Source: Ignavibacteriales bacterium | GTDB taxonomy: Bacteria; Bacteroidota; Ignavibacteria; Ignavibacteriales; Melioribacteraceae | Length of the DNA stretch: 64,000 nucleotides | NCBI GenBank assembly: GCA_020061355.1 | Contig: JAGUYK010000012.1 | Coordinates: 39,399 to 103,398, forward strand | Reading direction: 5' to 3' | Shown here: piece by piece, positions 37,039 through 46,820 of the stretch | Position numbering within the stretch: the first letter of the stretch is position 1 | Layout: every line of letters starts with the position of its first letter | The notes under the pieces: model-generated | Database searches by the model: none | What the model was told of the DNA's origin: nothing | The model's input: only the letters and a program-made list of their open reading frames with translations | Program-made: the position numbers and the translations under genes

Positions 37039-37479
37039 TCATTTTTTCAAATATTTTTTGATTACTAAATATTTTAGTTCTGAATCGCCAACGTTTTTAA
37101 TTGCATGCTCAACTTCCGAAGGGCAATAAAGACTGGTCATGGGTCCGACATTTTTTGTTCTTCCGTCTAAGTAAAACTCAGCCGTTCCTTGCAGAATAAA
37201 AAAGAATTCGTCTTCAGTGTGTTTGTGAGGCGGGTGAGTTGCAGAATGAGGAGCAACAACACTTAACTTAACTGTTTTGCCCTCTGCAAAATTTTTATCT
37301 GCAAACCAGTACTGGTATCCCACTTTAGTTTCTTCTGTATTCGCCGGATTGAATTCGTTAACACAATTTTCTATTGTATATTCCTTCTTATCGGTATTAC
37401 TTGCTGTTTGCGAAAGAATAAATGAAAAACAAGCAAAAGTAAAAAATAAAAACGAAGTGATAATAAATTTTGATTTCAT
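37039..37479 (-). CDS. Secreted/periplasmic cupin-domain protein
   Basis: A small single-domain cupin (146 residues from the chosen start) with an N-terminal signal (FIITSFLFFTFACFSFILSQ). The metal site is seen in HPPHKHTEDEFFFILQG, with the second cupin motif in SEVEHAIKNVGD. The ATG at 37479 overlaps the kduD stop as ATGA, which fixes the start; an upstream ATG at 37491 is less likely. Cupins of this kind in pectin loci have been linked to uronate or oligogalacturonide binding or isomerisation, but the role here is not known. Confidence 0.8.
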   Translation of the reverse strand: MKSKFIITSFLFFTFACFSFILSQTASNTDKKEYTIENCVNEFNPANTEETKVGYQYWFADKNFAEGKTVKLSVVAPHSATHPPHKHTEDEFFFILQGTAEFYLDGRTKNVGPMTSLYCPSEVEHAIKNVGDSELKYLVIKKYLKK

Positions 37480-38237
37480 CTTCCCATCCAACCACCGTCA
37501 ACTGTTACAACGGTGCCATTTAAATATTTAGATGCATCGGAACAGAGGAACACAACTGTGCCCATTAAATCCTCTGGGGTACCCCATCTTCCAGCCGGTA
37601 TGCGATCGAGAATTGATTTATTACGAACCGGATCTTCACGTAAAGGTCTGGTGTTTTCTGTTGCAATATAACCTGGTGCAATTGCATTTATGGTAACACC
37701 TTTCGAAGCCCATTCATTTGCAAATGCCATTGTTAGTTGTTTAACACCGCCTTTGGATGCGGCATAACCCGGCACAAGAATTCCACCCTGAAACGAAAGA
37801 AGAGATGCAATGAATACGACTTTTCCATAACCCCTTTCAGCCATATCTTTTCCAAACTCCCGTGTAAGAATAAACTGTGATGTTAAATTTATCTCAATTA
37901 CCTTATCCCAGTATTCGTCCGGGTGTTCTGCAATCGGTTTACGTAAAATTGTACCGGCGTTATTAACAAGAATATCAATTCGATCGAAATCAGATTTAAC
38001 ACCTTTTATAAACTGATAAAGATCCTCACGATTTGAAAAATCGCATACATAGGATTTAAATTTTCTACCTGTGCTGGAGATCAATTTTTCAGTCTCAGAG
38101 AAATCGCTTTCATAAGAAACAGTAACTATATCTGCACCGGCCTGAGCAAGTGCTAAGGCATAGCTCTTACCGATCCCTCTATTACCTCCGGTTACTAAAG
38201 CCGTTTTCCCATCCAGTTTGAAATCCTCAAGTACCAT
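37476..38237 (-). CDS. kduD: 2-dehydro-3-deoxy-D-gluconate 5-dehydrogenase (KduD)
   Basis: KduD reduces 2,5-diketo-3-deoxygluconate to KDG with NAD(P)H, the last step for unsaturated uronates released by pectate lyases. This 253-residue short-chain dehydrogenase has TGGNRGIG (16-23), NNAG (92-95) and catalytic Y158/K162 (GYAASKGG). LREDPVRNKSILDRIPAGRWG near the C-terminus is characteristic of KduD. It follows kduI by 23 bp and overlaps the cupin by 4 bp. Context strengthens KduD over other SDR roles. Confidence 0.93.
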   Translation of the reverse strand: MVLEDFKLDGKTALVTGGNRGIGKSYALALAQAGADIVTVSYESDFSETEKLISSTGRKFKSYVCDFSNREDLYQFIKGVKSDFDRIDILVNNAGTILRKPIAEHPDEYWDKVIEINLTSQFILTREFGKDMAERGYGKVVFIASLLSFQGGILVPGYAASKGGVKQLTMAFANEWASKGVTINAIAPGYIATENTRPLREDPVRNKSILDRIPAGRWGTPEDLMGTVVFLCSDASKYLNGTVVTVDGGWMGR

Positions 38238-38260
38238 TTTAGCTCCGATTCATATTTACA

Positions 38261-39094
38261 TTATTTTAATTGATCCATCGGAATCCAATCCATGTCATCA
38301 AAAACCTGGTTTTCGCCGCCCATTGCCCAGATGAACGAATAATTCTGCGTACCGCACCCGGCATGCATCGACCAGCTTGTTGATAACACTGCTTGCTCAT
38401 TACGGATTATTATATGTCTTGTTTCGCTTGGTTCGCCCATCATATGGACAACAATTGAATCAGGATTGATATTGAAATACATATACACTTCCGACCTTCT
38501 TTGATGAGTATGGGCTGGCATAGTGTTCCAGACATTACCTTCATCCAGTTCGGTTAAACCCATAACTAATTGACAGGTCGGCATTGTGCCGGGATGAATG
38601 TACTGATATATGGTCCTTTTATTTGCAGTTTCCTGAGAACCTAATTTCCTTGGAGTTGATTCACTGAATTTTATATGAGTTGTTGGGTAATCCTTATGAG
38701 CCGGATAGCTGACAAAATAATACTTTGCCGGTTTTGCTGCACTTGCACTTTCAAACTCGATGATTTTTGATCCTCTTCCAATATAGAGACCGTCACGATT
38801 TTCCATTTTATACTTTTTACCGTCGATATAAATTGTACCTGCCCCGCCAATGTTTATAACACCTACCTCACGGCGTTCGGCAAAATATTCTGCAGCCATT
38901 TCTTTTTTAGATGCCGCCAGTTTCAATTTTTTACCTGATGGAACAACACTTCCGGTAATCGAACGGTCAACATCTGAATAGATCATCGGGATTTTATTTT
39001 TTTCAAAAAGACTATCAATTAGAAATGATTTACGTAATTCATCGGTTGTAAATTTCTTAAAACCATTCTGATCGGGTGAATACCTGACTTCCAT
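38261..39094 (-). CDS. kduI: 5-dehydro-4-deoxy-D-glucuronate isomerase (KduI)
   Basis: KduI converts the open form of unsaturated galacturonate (DKI) to 2,5-diketo-3-deoxygluconate. The 277-residue protein from the chosen ATG reads MEVRYSPDQNGFKKFTTDEL at its start, as in the family. The metal-binding cupin segment is MPAHTHQRRSEVYMYF, and HAGCGTQNYSFIWAMGGENQ is conserved near the C-terminus. A longer frame starts at 39121 and would overlap tkt, but AGAGAGG precedes the ATG at 39094 and the length then matches KduI. Confidence 0.95.
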   Translation of the reverse strand: MEVRYSPDQNGFKKFTTDELRKSFLIDSLFEKNKIPMIYSDVDRSITGSVVPSGKKLKLAASKKEMAAEYFAERREVGVINIGGAGTIYIDGKKYKMENRDGLYIGRGSKIIEFESASAAKPAKYYFVSYPAHKDYPTTHIKFSESTPRKLGSQETANKRTIYQYIHPGTMPTCQLVMGLTELDEGNVWNTMPAHTHQRRSEVYMYFNINPDSIVVHMMGEPSETRHIIIRNEQAVLSTSWSMHAGCGTQNYSFIWAMGGENQVFDDMDWIPMDQLK

Positions 39095-39111
39095 TTTATC
39101 CTCTCTTATGT

Positions 39112-41097
39112 CTAAATCCAATGTTTAATTTTTTCTGCAACATGTTGTGGAGTAAAACCAAATTTCTCTGCAAGAGTTTTATACGGACCAGAAGCACCGA
39201 AACCGGTCATACCAATTGTCAGCAATTTTTGTCTAAACAGATCGCCCCAGCCGGTCATAGTGGCAGCTTCAATTACAACTACAGGAACATCAGCAGGGAA
39301 TATTTTTTCTTTATAATCATTCGATTGTTTATCAAACACTTCGCGCGAAGGAATTGAAACAACCCTTATTGATAACTCCGATAATAGTTTTTTAGCATCT
39401 TCTGCAATAGGTACTTCCGAACCGCTGGCAGCTATAACTAGATCTAGTTTCTCTTTATTTTCTTTTGATATTATATAAGCACCTTTCAATACATCTTCCG
39501 GTTTGAAATCCTTTTCTCTTTCGAAAGCTTCTATTTTTTGTCTTGATAATATTAAGGATATTGGTCCGTCTTTATGACGAAGTGCGAAAGCCCATGCAAT
39601 TGCAGTTTCAATTCCATCTGCAGGTCTGAAAACAGTCGAATTTGGGATTGCTCTTAGTACTGCAAGGTGTTCAACCGGTTGATGGGTCGGTCCGTCTTCC
39701 CCAACAAAAATACTATCATGAGTAAAAACATAAATAACCGGGATTTGCATAATTGCTGCCAGACGAATTGTTGGACGCATGTAATCACTAAACACAAAAA
39801 AAGTTGCACCGAAAGCTTTGAATCCTGCGTACAATGTAATTCCGTTTAGTATGGCTCCCATTCCATGTTCCCGGATTCCGAAATGAAAATTTCTTCCTTC
39901 GAACTTTCCGGGTGAAATAGCATCAAATCCATTCATCATCGTATTTGTTGAAGGTGCAAGATCGGCAGAACCGCCAATAAAATTTGGAACAATCTGAGCA
40001 ATTTTTTGAATCACTTTACTTGATAAGGTTCTTGTTGCATTTGGTTCTTTTGGCACTGCGGCTAAGAGTTCTTCTTCAAGATTCTCAGGAAGAGTTTGAT
40101 TAATAAATTTATCAAACAGACTGGCTTTTTCGGCATTTGATTTTTTCCACTCATCAAATTCCTTTTGCCAATTTAAATATACTTTATTCATCTCTTCTTT
40201 ACGGAAAGCAAAGAGTCCTGCAACTTCCTTTGGAACATAAAATTCTTTATCTTCAGGCCAATTCAGATTTTTCTTTGTTGCAAGTAATTCATCTTTACCA
40301 AGCGGAGCTCCATGAACTTCATGAGTATTAAATTTATTCGGGCTGCCGTAACCGATCAATGATTTTGTAATTATGATTGAAGGACGATTTTTTTCATTTT
40401 GTGCGGCAACAATCGCTTTTCTAATTTCATCATGATTGTATGCATCTGCTCTTAATACCTGCCAGCCATAACTTTCAAATCGTTTTCCAACATCCTCGCT
40501 AAATGTCAAATCGGTATGCCCTTCTATTGTAATTCCATTATCATCATAGAAATAAATTACATTGCCGAGTTTCAAGTGTCCTGCAATTGATGCCGCTTCG
40601 GAACTAACGCCTTCCATTAGATCACCATCACCGCAAATAGCATAGATATAATTATTTCCAAAAAGATTTTCACCAAATCGTGCTGAAAGCATTTTAGAAG
40701 CTATAGCCATACCGATTCCATTACCGAAACCCTGCCCTAACGGACCCGTAGTAGTTTCTACACCCGGTAAATGTCCGTATTCAGGATGACCTGCAGTCCT
40801 ACTTCCCCATTGTCTGAAAGATTTCAAATCATCAATTGTGCAGTCGTATCCGCTTAGATGAAGTAAGGAATAAATTAGCATTGAACCGTGTCCGGCAGAA
40901 AGAACAAAGCGGTCACGGTTAACCCATTTAGGGTCATCAGGATTGTGTTTAAGAAATTCAGTCCATAAAATTGTAGCAACGTCAGCCATACCCATCGGCA
41001 TGCCGGGGTGCCCGCTATTCGCTTTTTGAACACCTTCGGCAGCTAAAATTCTGATTGTGTTTGCAGCAAGTTTTTTTAATTCAATATTGTTCGACAT
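39112..41097 (-). CDS. tkt: Transketolase
   Basis: Transketolase moves two-carbon units between pentose and hexose phosphates using thiamine diphosphate. The 661-residue protein has the N-terminal ANSGHPGMPMGMAD, SAGHGSMLIYSLLHL, the ThDP motif GDGDLMEG (156-163) and the pyrimidine-domain GIREHGMGAILNG. Placement between gnd and kduI, inside an operon for uronates, is unusual: it suggests that carbon from this operon enters the pentose phosphate pathway. A role as the only genomic transketolase cannot be judged from this window. Confidence 0.96.
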   Translation of the reverse strand: MSNNIELKKLAANTIRILAAEGVQKANSGHPGMPMGMADVATILWTEFLKHNPDDPKWVNRDRFVLSAGHGSMLIYSLLHLSGYDCTIDDLKSFRQWGSRTAGHPEYGHLPGVETTTGPLGQGFGNGIGMAIASKMLSARFGENLFGNNYIYAICGDGDLMEGVSSEAASIAGHLKLGNVIYFYDDNGITIEGHTDLTFSEDVGKRFESYGWQVLRADAYNHDEIRKAIVAAQNEKNRPSIIITKSLIGYGSPNKFNTHEVHGAPLGKDELLATKKNLNWPEDKEFYVPKEVAGLFAFRKEEMNKVYLNWQKEFDEWKKSNAEKASLFDKFINQTLPENLEEELLAAVPKEPNATRTLSSKVIQKIAQIVPNFIGGSADLAPSTNTMMNGFDAISPGKFEGRNFHFGIREHGMGAILNGITLYAGFKAFGATFFVFSDYMRPTIRLAAIMQIPVIYVFTHDSIFVGEDGPTHQPVEHLAVLRAIPNSTVFRPADGIETAIAWAFALRHKDGPISLILSRQKIEAFEREKDFKPEDVLKGAYIISKENKEKLDLVIAASGSEVPIAEDAKKLLSELSIRVVSIPSREVFDKQSNDYKEKIFPADVPVVVIEAATMTGWGDLFRQKLLTIGMTGFGASGPYKTLAEKFGFTPQHVAEKIKHWI

Positions 41098-41126
41098 TTT
41101 TAATCCATAAAATTGTTTTGATAAAA

Positions 41127-42596
41127 TTAGACATTATAAGTTGTTGATGCAGTAGATCCTCCTCTTCCGGTCCAGTTGGTATGGAAAAATTGACCCCGGG
41201 GTTTATCAACTCTTTCGTAAGTATGTGCTCCAAAATAATCGCGTTGAGCCTGCAAAAGGTTAGCAGGTAGTCTTCCATTTCTAAAACCGTCAAAATAGTT
41301 TAATGCAGTTGAAAGAGCCGGAATCCAGATTCCGTTAGTAACTGCAGCGGCAACAACTCTTCTCCATGATTCCTGTGATGATTCGATTTTTTCTTTAAAG
41401 AAAGGATCGAGAAGAAGATTTGATAGATCCGGCATTTTATCGAATGCCTCTTTAATTTTAGCAAGGAATATGGAACGGATTATACAACCACCGCGCCACA
41501 TTAATGCAATTCCGCCGTTATTTAAATTCCATTCATATTCTTTTGCCGCGTATCTCATCAATACGTATCCCTGGGCATAGGAAACGATTTTAGAAGCATA
41601 AAGAGCTTGACGAAGATCTTCGATGAATTGTTTTTTATCGCCTGCAAATTTTGGCTTCGGTCCATTCAAAACTTTCGATGCTTCAACCCTTTCATCCTTC
41701 AATGCAGATAAAGTTCTGCCGTACACTGCTTCGCCGATTAATGTTAACGGAGCACCAACATCCAATGATGCTAAAACAGTCCATTTACCTGTTCCTTTTT
41801 GTCCGGCAGTATCAAGAATTTTTTCGACAAGCGGTGAACCATCTTCATCTTTGTAAGCAAGAATATCACGTGTAATTTCAATCAAATAACTATCGAGTTC
41901 CCCTTCGTTCCATTCCTTAAATACATTATACATTTCATCATAATTCAGTCCAACATAGTCCTTCATAATTTGATAAGCTTCGCAAATTAATTGCATGTCG
42001 CCGTATTCAATGCCATTGTGAACCATTTTAACAAAATGACCGGCACCATCCTGACCAACCCAATCGCAGCAAGGTGAGCCGTCTTCAACTTTTGCAGCAA
42101 TTGATTGAAAGATCGGTTTAACAAATGGCCATGCAGCAGGTGAACCGCCAGGCATAATTGATGGTCCTTTCAATGCACCTTCTTCACCACCGGAAACCCC
42201 TGTTCCAATGTAAAGGAATCCTTTCTCCTCAACATATTTTGTTCTTCTAATTGTATCCGGGAAATGAGAATTACCACCGTCAATTATTATATCACCTTTT
42301 TCAAGATGAGGAATTAAAAGTTCAATAAAATCATCAACTGGTTTTCCGGCTTTTACCATAAGCATAATTTTTCTTGGTGTTTTCAAAGAAGCAACTAACT
42401 CTTCTATTGATGAAGTACCGATTACTTTTTTTCCTTTACCTCGTCCGTTTACAAAACTGTTAACCTTTTCAACTGTGCGGTTATAAACGGCAACAGTAAA
42501 ACCGTGACTTTCCATGTTCAGTACTAAGTTCTCCCCCATTACAGCTAATCCGACCAATCCTATGTCTGCCTTTGCAGTTAAATCCACTTTTTGCAT
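41127..42596 (-). CDS. gnd: 6-phosphogluconate dehydrogenase (decarboxylating)
   Basis: Gnd oxidises 6-phosphogluconate to ribulose-5-phosphate with CO2 release. The 489-residue protein is full length: [17 protein letters not shown] (12-28), [29 protein letters not shown] and the C-terminal [16 protein letters not shown] are all family marks. It lies between the LarA-family gene (20 bp) and tkt (29 bp). Gnd is not needed for the standard Uxa/Uxu/Kdg route, so its presence here calls for a source of 6-phosphogluconate from the same operon. Confidence 0.97.
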   Translation of the reverse strand: MQKVDLTAKADIGLVGLAVMGENLVLNMESHGFTVAVYNRTVEKVNSFVNGRGKGKKVIGTSSIEELVASLKTPRKIMLMVKAGKPVDDFIELLIPHLEKGDIIIDGGNSHFPDTIRRTKYVEEKGFLYIGTGVSGGEEGALKGPSIMPGGSPAAWPFVKPIFQSIAAKVEDGSPCCDWVGQDGAGHFVKMVHNGIEYGDMQLICEAYQIMKDYVGLNYDEMYNVFKEWNEGELDSYLIEITRDILAYKDEDGSPLVEKILDTAGQKGTGKWTVLASLDVGAPLTLIGEAVYGRTLSALKDERVEASKVLNGPKPKFAGDKKQFIEDLRQALYASKIVSYAQGYVLMRYAAKEYEWNLNNGGIALMWRGGCIIRSIFLAKIKEAFDKMPDLSNLLLDPFFKEKIESSQESWRRVVAAAVTNGIWIPALSTALNYFDGFRNGRLPANLLQAQRDYFGAHTYERVDKPRGQFFHTNWTGRGGSTASTTYNV

Positions 42597-42616
42597 TTCA
42601 CTACTCCTTTATTTAT

Positions 42617-43891
42617 TCAGTTATTAAAACGATCTTTGTGTGCCCACAATCCTAATGCCGGATTTGAAATGTAAAATACTTCTTCACCATCAGATAAAGT
42701 ATTATATCCATCAACCAGTTTCCCGGGATCATATTTATTTGTCATAGTGGTCAGGTCTGCATATTTAAAGTTCACGCTCTCAATTTCTTCTTTTGATAAA
42801 TTACCAGGACAATAGGTTATAGAAAATCTATTCTCTGATGAACCATGAATAAGGTGTGCGGCAGCACTGAGATTATTTTTCAGATCATCATTTTCTTCAA
42901 CGAATTTTAATATTTCCGGTGTTGTTTTGTAACCATATTTTCTAATTAGTCTATCGATTTCCTTATCCTCACCGAATTCTTTAAGACCGGGTGCAAGAAC
43001 TATTAATTCTCCGCCATCAGCAATTGCCATACGTGTACGGTAAATGCTTTTATTTCCAAGCCAGGTACTTTTAAACTCATCAGGATCCAGGTAGACTACA
43101 ACTTTTTTCAATGGCTTATCGAGCATAACGAAATTAACTTTCAAAGAAAGTTCGGATGCCAGTTTGAAGCACTCATAGTCATCACCAATAAATAATCCCT
43201 TAATAACAAGTTCACCTATTTCATTTTTGTCAACCACGGTCAATATGTAAATAATCGGAAGATGTCTGGCAAAGTTTTCGGAAGCATAGTTCAAAACTTT
43301 TCTTACCGGGTTATCGGCTCTTCCCATTATTCTTTCCATTCCGTAAACCGCACCGAGGAAATGGCTTTTATTTATTCCTTCTCGTCCGCCGGTTCCAACA
43401 AAAATATTTTTGTTATAATTAGCCATTCCTATCACTTCATGAGGAACTACCTGACCGACCGAAATAATAAGATCGTGATTACCTTCAACCAATAATTTGT
43501 TTACCTGAGCAGGCCAGGAATAATTAAGTTTACCTTCAGAAACTTCATTAACAAATTCTGCAGGTACTTCACCAAGTGTTTGAAGATCACTCCGCCAGTT
43601 ATGAGTTCTGAAGAGATCGAGCGGAATATTGCCATACATAGTTTTGATTTCATGTTCGGTCATCTTTGAATGAGTACCGAGTGCAGGAAGTATATCTGTA
43701 AGGTATTCTTTGTAATAGTAATAAATATATCGTGTAATGATTCCGGCTTGCGAATGGAATCGCGTAAAATCAGGCGGAATGACCAGTACCCGTTTTTTTA
43801 TACCGAGCTTAGCAAGTGAAGAAAAAATGGCTTCACTTATTTCATCTTCAGTTAAAAATTTATGCTCATCACCTTTAACATAAAGTAACAT
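42617..43891 (-). CDS. LarA-family nickel-pincer racemase/epimerase homologue
   Basis: LarA (DUF2088) enzymes racemise or epimerise 2-hydroxyacids using a nickel-pincer nucleotide bound to Lys. This 424-residue protein keeps the catalytic set: D41/R44 (PPDFTRFH), H74 (GTHSKMTEHE), H151 (VVPHEVIGM), K161 as pincer anchor and H177 as nickel ligand. The K161 and H177 spacings from H151 (10 and 26 residues) equal those of L. plantarum LarA (H174, K184, H200). Homologues include a D-gluconate 2-epimerase (gluconate/mannonate), a tempting role beside a mannonate-forming reductase and gnd. No pincer-synthesis genes (larB, larC, larE) are in the window. Confidence 0.88.
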   Translation of the reverse strand: MLLYVKGDEHKFLTEDEISEAIFSSLAKLGIKKRVLVIPPDFTRFHSQAGIITRYIYYYYKEYLTDILPALGTHSKMTEHEIKTMYGNIPLDLFRTHNWRSDLQTLGEVPAEFVNEVSEGKLNYSWPAQVNKLLVEGNHDLIISVGQVVPHEVIGMANYNKNIFVGTGGREGINKSHFLGAVYGMERIMGRADNPVRKVLNYASENFARHLPIIYILTVVDKNEIGELVIKGLFIGDDYECFKLASELSLKVNFVMLDKPLKKVVVYLDPDEFKSTWLGNKSIYRTRMAIADGGELIVLAPGLKEFGEDKEIDRLIRKYGYKTTPEILKFVEENDDLKNNLSAAAHLIHGSSENRFSITYCPGNLSKEEIESVNFKYADLTTMTNKYDPGKLVDGYNTLSDGEEVFYISNPALGLWAHKDRFNN

Positions 43892-43906
43892 TATAATTCT
43901 CCTTTC

Positions 43907-44791
43907 TCACCAATTCGGATGTTCGGGCAAATATTTTTCGAATTCTTCAATCAATTTCTTCTCATAACTACCCGCAAAAGTACCGTTAAAAAATTTATCT
44001 GCGGCTTCGCTGGCAAATCTCTCCCATGATGCTTCCTCATGTCCCGGATTAACCGGATAGAACAAAACCCCATTTGATTTAGCCGCCTGAAGATCACCGG
44101 GTGCATCACCAATCATCAATATTTTCTCCACCGGATATTTTCCTTTAGCTGCAAATTTTATGTGTTCGCCTTTTGTGCCGTATTCCTGTCCGGCAATGAT
44201 TTTAACATACTTGTCAATATTATGTTCTTCCCATTCTCTTTTCAATGCTTCAAGCGGTGTTTGTGATACAACAATCAAATCTGCTTTTGAATAAATCTTT
44301 TCGATCGATTCATGGAAAAAAGGAAACGGCGGGACATCAAAAACCAGCTCTTCAATATCTTCATTTACCTCTAATGACCATTCTAAAACTTTGTCGATAA
44401 CCGGATCTTTTACTTCTGCCGCATATAATTTAAGGGTTGGATTACCAAGTTTATTCTCTTTCTTTACCCACTCTGCAAGTGGTTTTAAATCCATTATTTC
44501 AGCACCACGATCTTTAACTTCCTTACGTTCTTTAAGCAATTCCATTGTACGTAAAAGCGCTTTAAATCTGTTGGCACCTCGAGTTGTGGAATATAAATTT
44601 ACAAACTCCCAGGTCTCTCTTGCATACTTAGAGACTCTCTGTAATTTGAAATGTTTTATGAATTGCGGACAGAAACATTCTTTCTGTTTTATTTCCATCG
44701 TATCGAAAACACAACCATCGGAATCGATGCCGATAAAAAATTCTTTCTCCGGTTTTAAGTCATCCAATATTTTATGAGGATTTTCAATCAT
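43907..44791 (-). CDS. HAD-superfamily hydrolase of unknown substrate
   Basis: A 294-residue cytosolic HAD protein. Motif I is FIGIDSDGCVFDTME (D23 nucleophile and D25 acid/base), motif II VVSQTP and motif IV LMIGDAPGD, with a large helical cap between (about 40-165). DxD chemistry predicts a phosphatase rather than a dehalogenase. It sits between kdgK and the LarA homologue, 15-23 bp from each, so its substrate is probably a phosphorylated sugar acid of this operon. Dephosphorylation of a KDPG-like or dead-end phosphate is one option; the true role is unknown. Confidence 0.78.
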   Translation of the reverse strand: MIENPHKILDDLKPEKEFFIGIDSDGCVFDTMEIKQKECFCPQFIKHFKLQRVSKYARETWEFVNLYSTTRGANRFKALLRTMELLKERKEVKDRGAEIMDLKPLAEWVKKENKLGNPTLKLYAAEVKDPVIDKVLEWSLEVNEDIEELVFDVPPFPFFHESIEKIYSKADLIVVSQTPLEALKREWEEHNIDKYVKIIAGQEYGTKGEHIKFAAKGKYPVEKILMIGDAPGDLQAAKSNGVLFYPVNPGHEEASWERFASEAADKFFNGTFAGSYEKKLIEEFEKYLPEHPNW

Positions 44792-44814
44792 TTAATTCCC
44801 TTTCAATAAACTTT

Positions 44815-45903
44815 TTATCGTTGAATACGAGCCGAACCGCCTTTTGCAAAAGCTCTAACTTCATCAATCGTAGCCATAGTAGTATCACCGGGATATGTTG
44901 TAAGTAGAGCACCGTGAGCCCAACCAAGTTTGACAGCTTCTTCCGGAGAATCATTATTCAACAGACCATAAATAAAACCGGCAGCAAATCCATCACCACC
45001 ACCAACACGGTCATAAACATCAAGTTCCGCAGTAGGTGCGGAATAAGTTTTTCCGTTTATCCATGCGACTGCACTCCAGCTATGACGATTTGTGGAATGA
45101 ACTTCGCGAAGTGTGGTTGCAACAACTTTAACCTGCGGATATTTTTTAACAACGTTGTCAATCATTCCAAAAAATGTAGAAGGATCAAGTTTAGATTTAG
45201 CTGCAACCTCAGGTCCGGGAATTCCCAAACCTTTTTGAAGATCCTCCTCGTTACCCACCAGCACATCACAATATTTAACAATTTGATCAATTACTTCAAC
45301 TGCTTTCTGCTCACCACCCCAGATATTCCACAACTTAGCACGGAAATTAAGATCAAAACTTGTAACAGCGCCAGCTTCCTTTGCTGCTTTCATTCCTTCA
45401 ATAATTACCTGTCCGGTAGTTTCAGACAAGGATGAAAAAATTCCACCGCTATGAAACCACTTAACTCCGCCGGCAAAAATTTCTTTCCAATTAAAATCGC
45501 CCGGCTTTAATAATGCTGCAGCTTCATTCGAACGGTTATAAAAAACCACAGGTGCACGAACTCCTAATCCTCTATCACTAAATACTGTTGCCATGTTTGG
45601 TCCGTTCACACCATTATGTTTGAATTTCTTATAGAAAGGTCTAACACCCATTGCTTTTACACGCTCGGCAATCAAATCACCAATCGGATATTCAACCATA
45701 GCTGTTGCAACTCCGGTATTAAATTTGAAACAATCAGCAAGATTAGCCGCAACATTAAATTCCCCGCCACTAACATGTATTTTGCATTCTGTCGCTTTCC
45801 TGAATGGAACGATTCCGGTATCTAAACGATGAACTAAAGCACCGAGTGAAACAAAATCAAGTGATGCATTTTGATTAATTTTTAATCCGTCTGTTAATGA
45901 CAT
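44815..45903 (-). CDS. kdgK: PfkB-family sugar kinase, probable 2-keto-3-deoxygluconate kinase
   Basis: KdgK phosphorylates KDG to KDPG. The 362-residue ribokinase-fold protein has the substrate Gly-Gly (SGGEFNVAAN, 45-54), FDLNFRAKLW (183-192), VGNEEDL (216-222) and the catalytic D304 in VGGGDGFAAGF. Neighbouring eda, kduD and the SDR reductase support KDG as substrate. PfkB specificity is hard to read, and if a gluconate bypass exists a gluconokinase would also be needed. The gene starts 60 bp after the SDR, the largest gap among the catabolic genes. Confidence 0.85.
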   Translation of the reverse strand: MSLTDGLKINQNASLDFVSLGALVHRLDTGIVPFRKATECKIHVSGGEFNVAANLADCFKFNTGVATAMVEYPIGDLIAERVKAMGVRPFYKKFKHNGVNGPNMATVFSDRGLGVRAPVVFYNRSNEAAALLKPGDFNWKEIFAGGVKWFHSGGIFSSLSETTGQVIIEGMKAAKEAGAVTSFDLNFRAKLWNIWGGEQKAVEVIDQIVKYCDVLVGNEEDLQKGLGIPGPEVAAKSKLDPSTFFGMIDNVVKKYPQVKVVATTLREVHSTNRHSWSAVAWINGKTYSAPTAELDVYDRVGGGDGFAAGFIYGLLNNDSPEEAVKLGWAHGALLTTYPGDTTMATIDEVRAFAKGGSARIQR

Positions 45904-45963
45904 ATTAATTTCCTCAATTTATTTTCGATAATAATTTTTGCATAGCCGGAACAAAAAGGATTC

Positions 45964-46809
45964 TCAAACCCCCGAATAAGCGCTGAATCCGCCATCAACC
46001 GGGACAACTATGCCGGTAACAAACTTTGAAATGTCGGAAACCAGATAAAGAAGTGTACCGGACACTTCATCAGGTTCACCAAATCTACCCATTGGAGTGT
46101 TGGAAATTATTTTGTTTCCGCGCGCTGTAAGTCCGCCTGTCTTTTCGTCGGTTAATAAAAACCTGTTTTGGTTGGTAAGAAAGAATCCCGGTGCAATAGC
46201 GTTAACCCTGATATTTACTTTTGCAAAATGAACTGCAAGCCATTGTGTCAAATTATTTATTGACGCTTTTGCGGCAGAATACGCCGGAATTTTAGTTAGT
46301 GGTCTATATGAATTCATCGAAGAAATATTTATCACCGATCCTCCTCTAACCAGCATATCTTCCGCAAATACCATTGTGGGAAGTACGGTACCGAGAAAGT
46401 TAAGGTCGAACACACTTCTAAAACCTTCCAGGTCCAATCCGAAAAATGATTTTGACAAGTCACTAATATTTTCATTTGTAACAAATTCATTTGCAGTAGT
46501 CGCAGTTGGTGCGTTACCACCGGCTCCGTTAATAAGTATATCAATCTTACCAAGTTCTTCATTAACCTGAGATTTTGCTTTTATTAAACTCTCCTTATCT
46601 AGAACGTTAGCAACCACACACAAAACAGGCGCACCGCTTTTCTTGGCAAGTCCCTGAGCACAATCATCGCATCTGCCCTGTTTGTAATCCATAATAGCTA
46701 CTTTTGCCCCGGCATTCAACATAGTTTGTGCAAATACATTACCGAATACACCGCATCCGCCGGTGACAACACAAACTTTTCCTTTTATATCATCAAAAGA
46801 TACTTCCAT
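45964..46809 (-). CDS. SDR-type fructuronate reductase (D-mannonate oxidoreductase)
   Basis: A 281-residue short-chain dehydrogenase that by sequence matches the SDR form of D-mannonate oxidoreductase (functional counterpart of UxuB), reducing D-fructuronate to D-mannonate. Motifs: TGGCGVFGN (16-24), NGAGGNAP (94-101), ISSMNSYRPLTKIPAYSAAK with catalytic Y177 and K181, and the diagnostic IAPGFFLTNQNRFLLT and FVTGIVVPVDGGFSAYSGV. It stands between kdgK and eda. With UxaC and UxaE it completes galacturonate to mannonate. Confidence 0.9.
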   Translation of the reverse strand: MEVSFDDIKGKVCVVTGGCGVFGNVFAQTMLNAGAKVAIMDYKQGRCDDCAQGLAKKSGAPVLCVVANVLDKESLIKAKSQVNEELGKIDILINGAGGNAPTATTANEFVTNENISDLSKSFFGLDLEGFRSVFDLNFLGTVLPTMVFAEDMLVRGGSVINISSMNSYRPLTKIPAYSAAKASINNLTQWLAVHFAKVNIRVNAIAPGFFLTNQNRFLLTDEKTGGLTARGNKIISNTPMGRFGEPDEVSGTLLYLVSDISKFVTGIVVPVDGGFSAYSGV

Positions 46810-46820
46810 TTTTTCTTCCC

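Noticed and set aside
39095-39121. N-terminal extension of KduI overlapping tkt
   Set aside because: The ATG at 39094 has AGAGAGG upstream and gives the usual KduI length and N-terminus.
44914-45435. 173-residue open frame on the plus strand opposite kdgK
   Set aside because: It is antisense to a clearly conserved kinase gene and has low-complexity Asn/Ile/Cys-rich composition without family marks. Other long plus-strand frames between 39000 and 49000 are shadows of the same kind.
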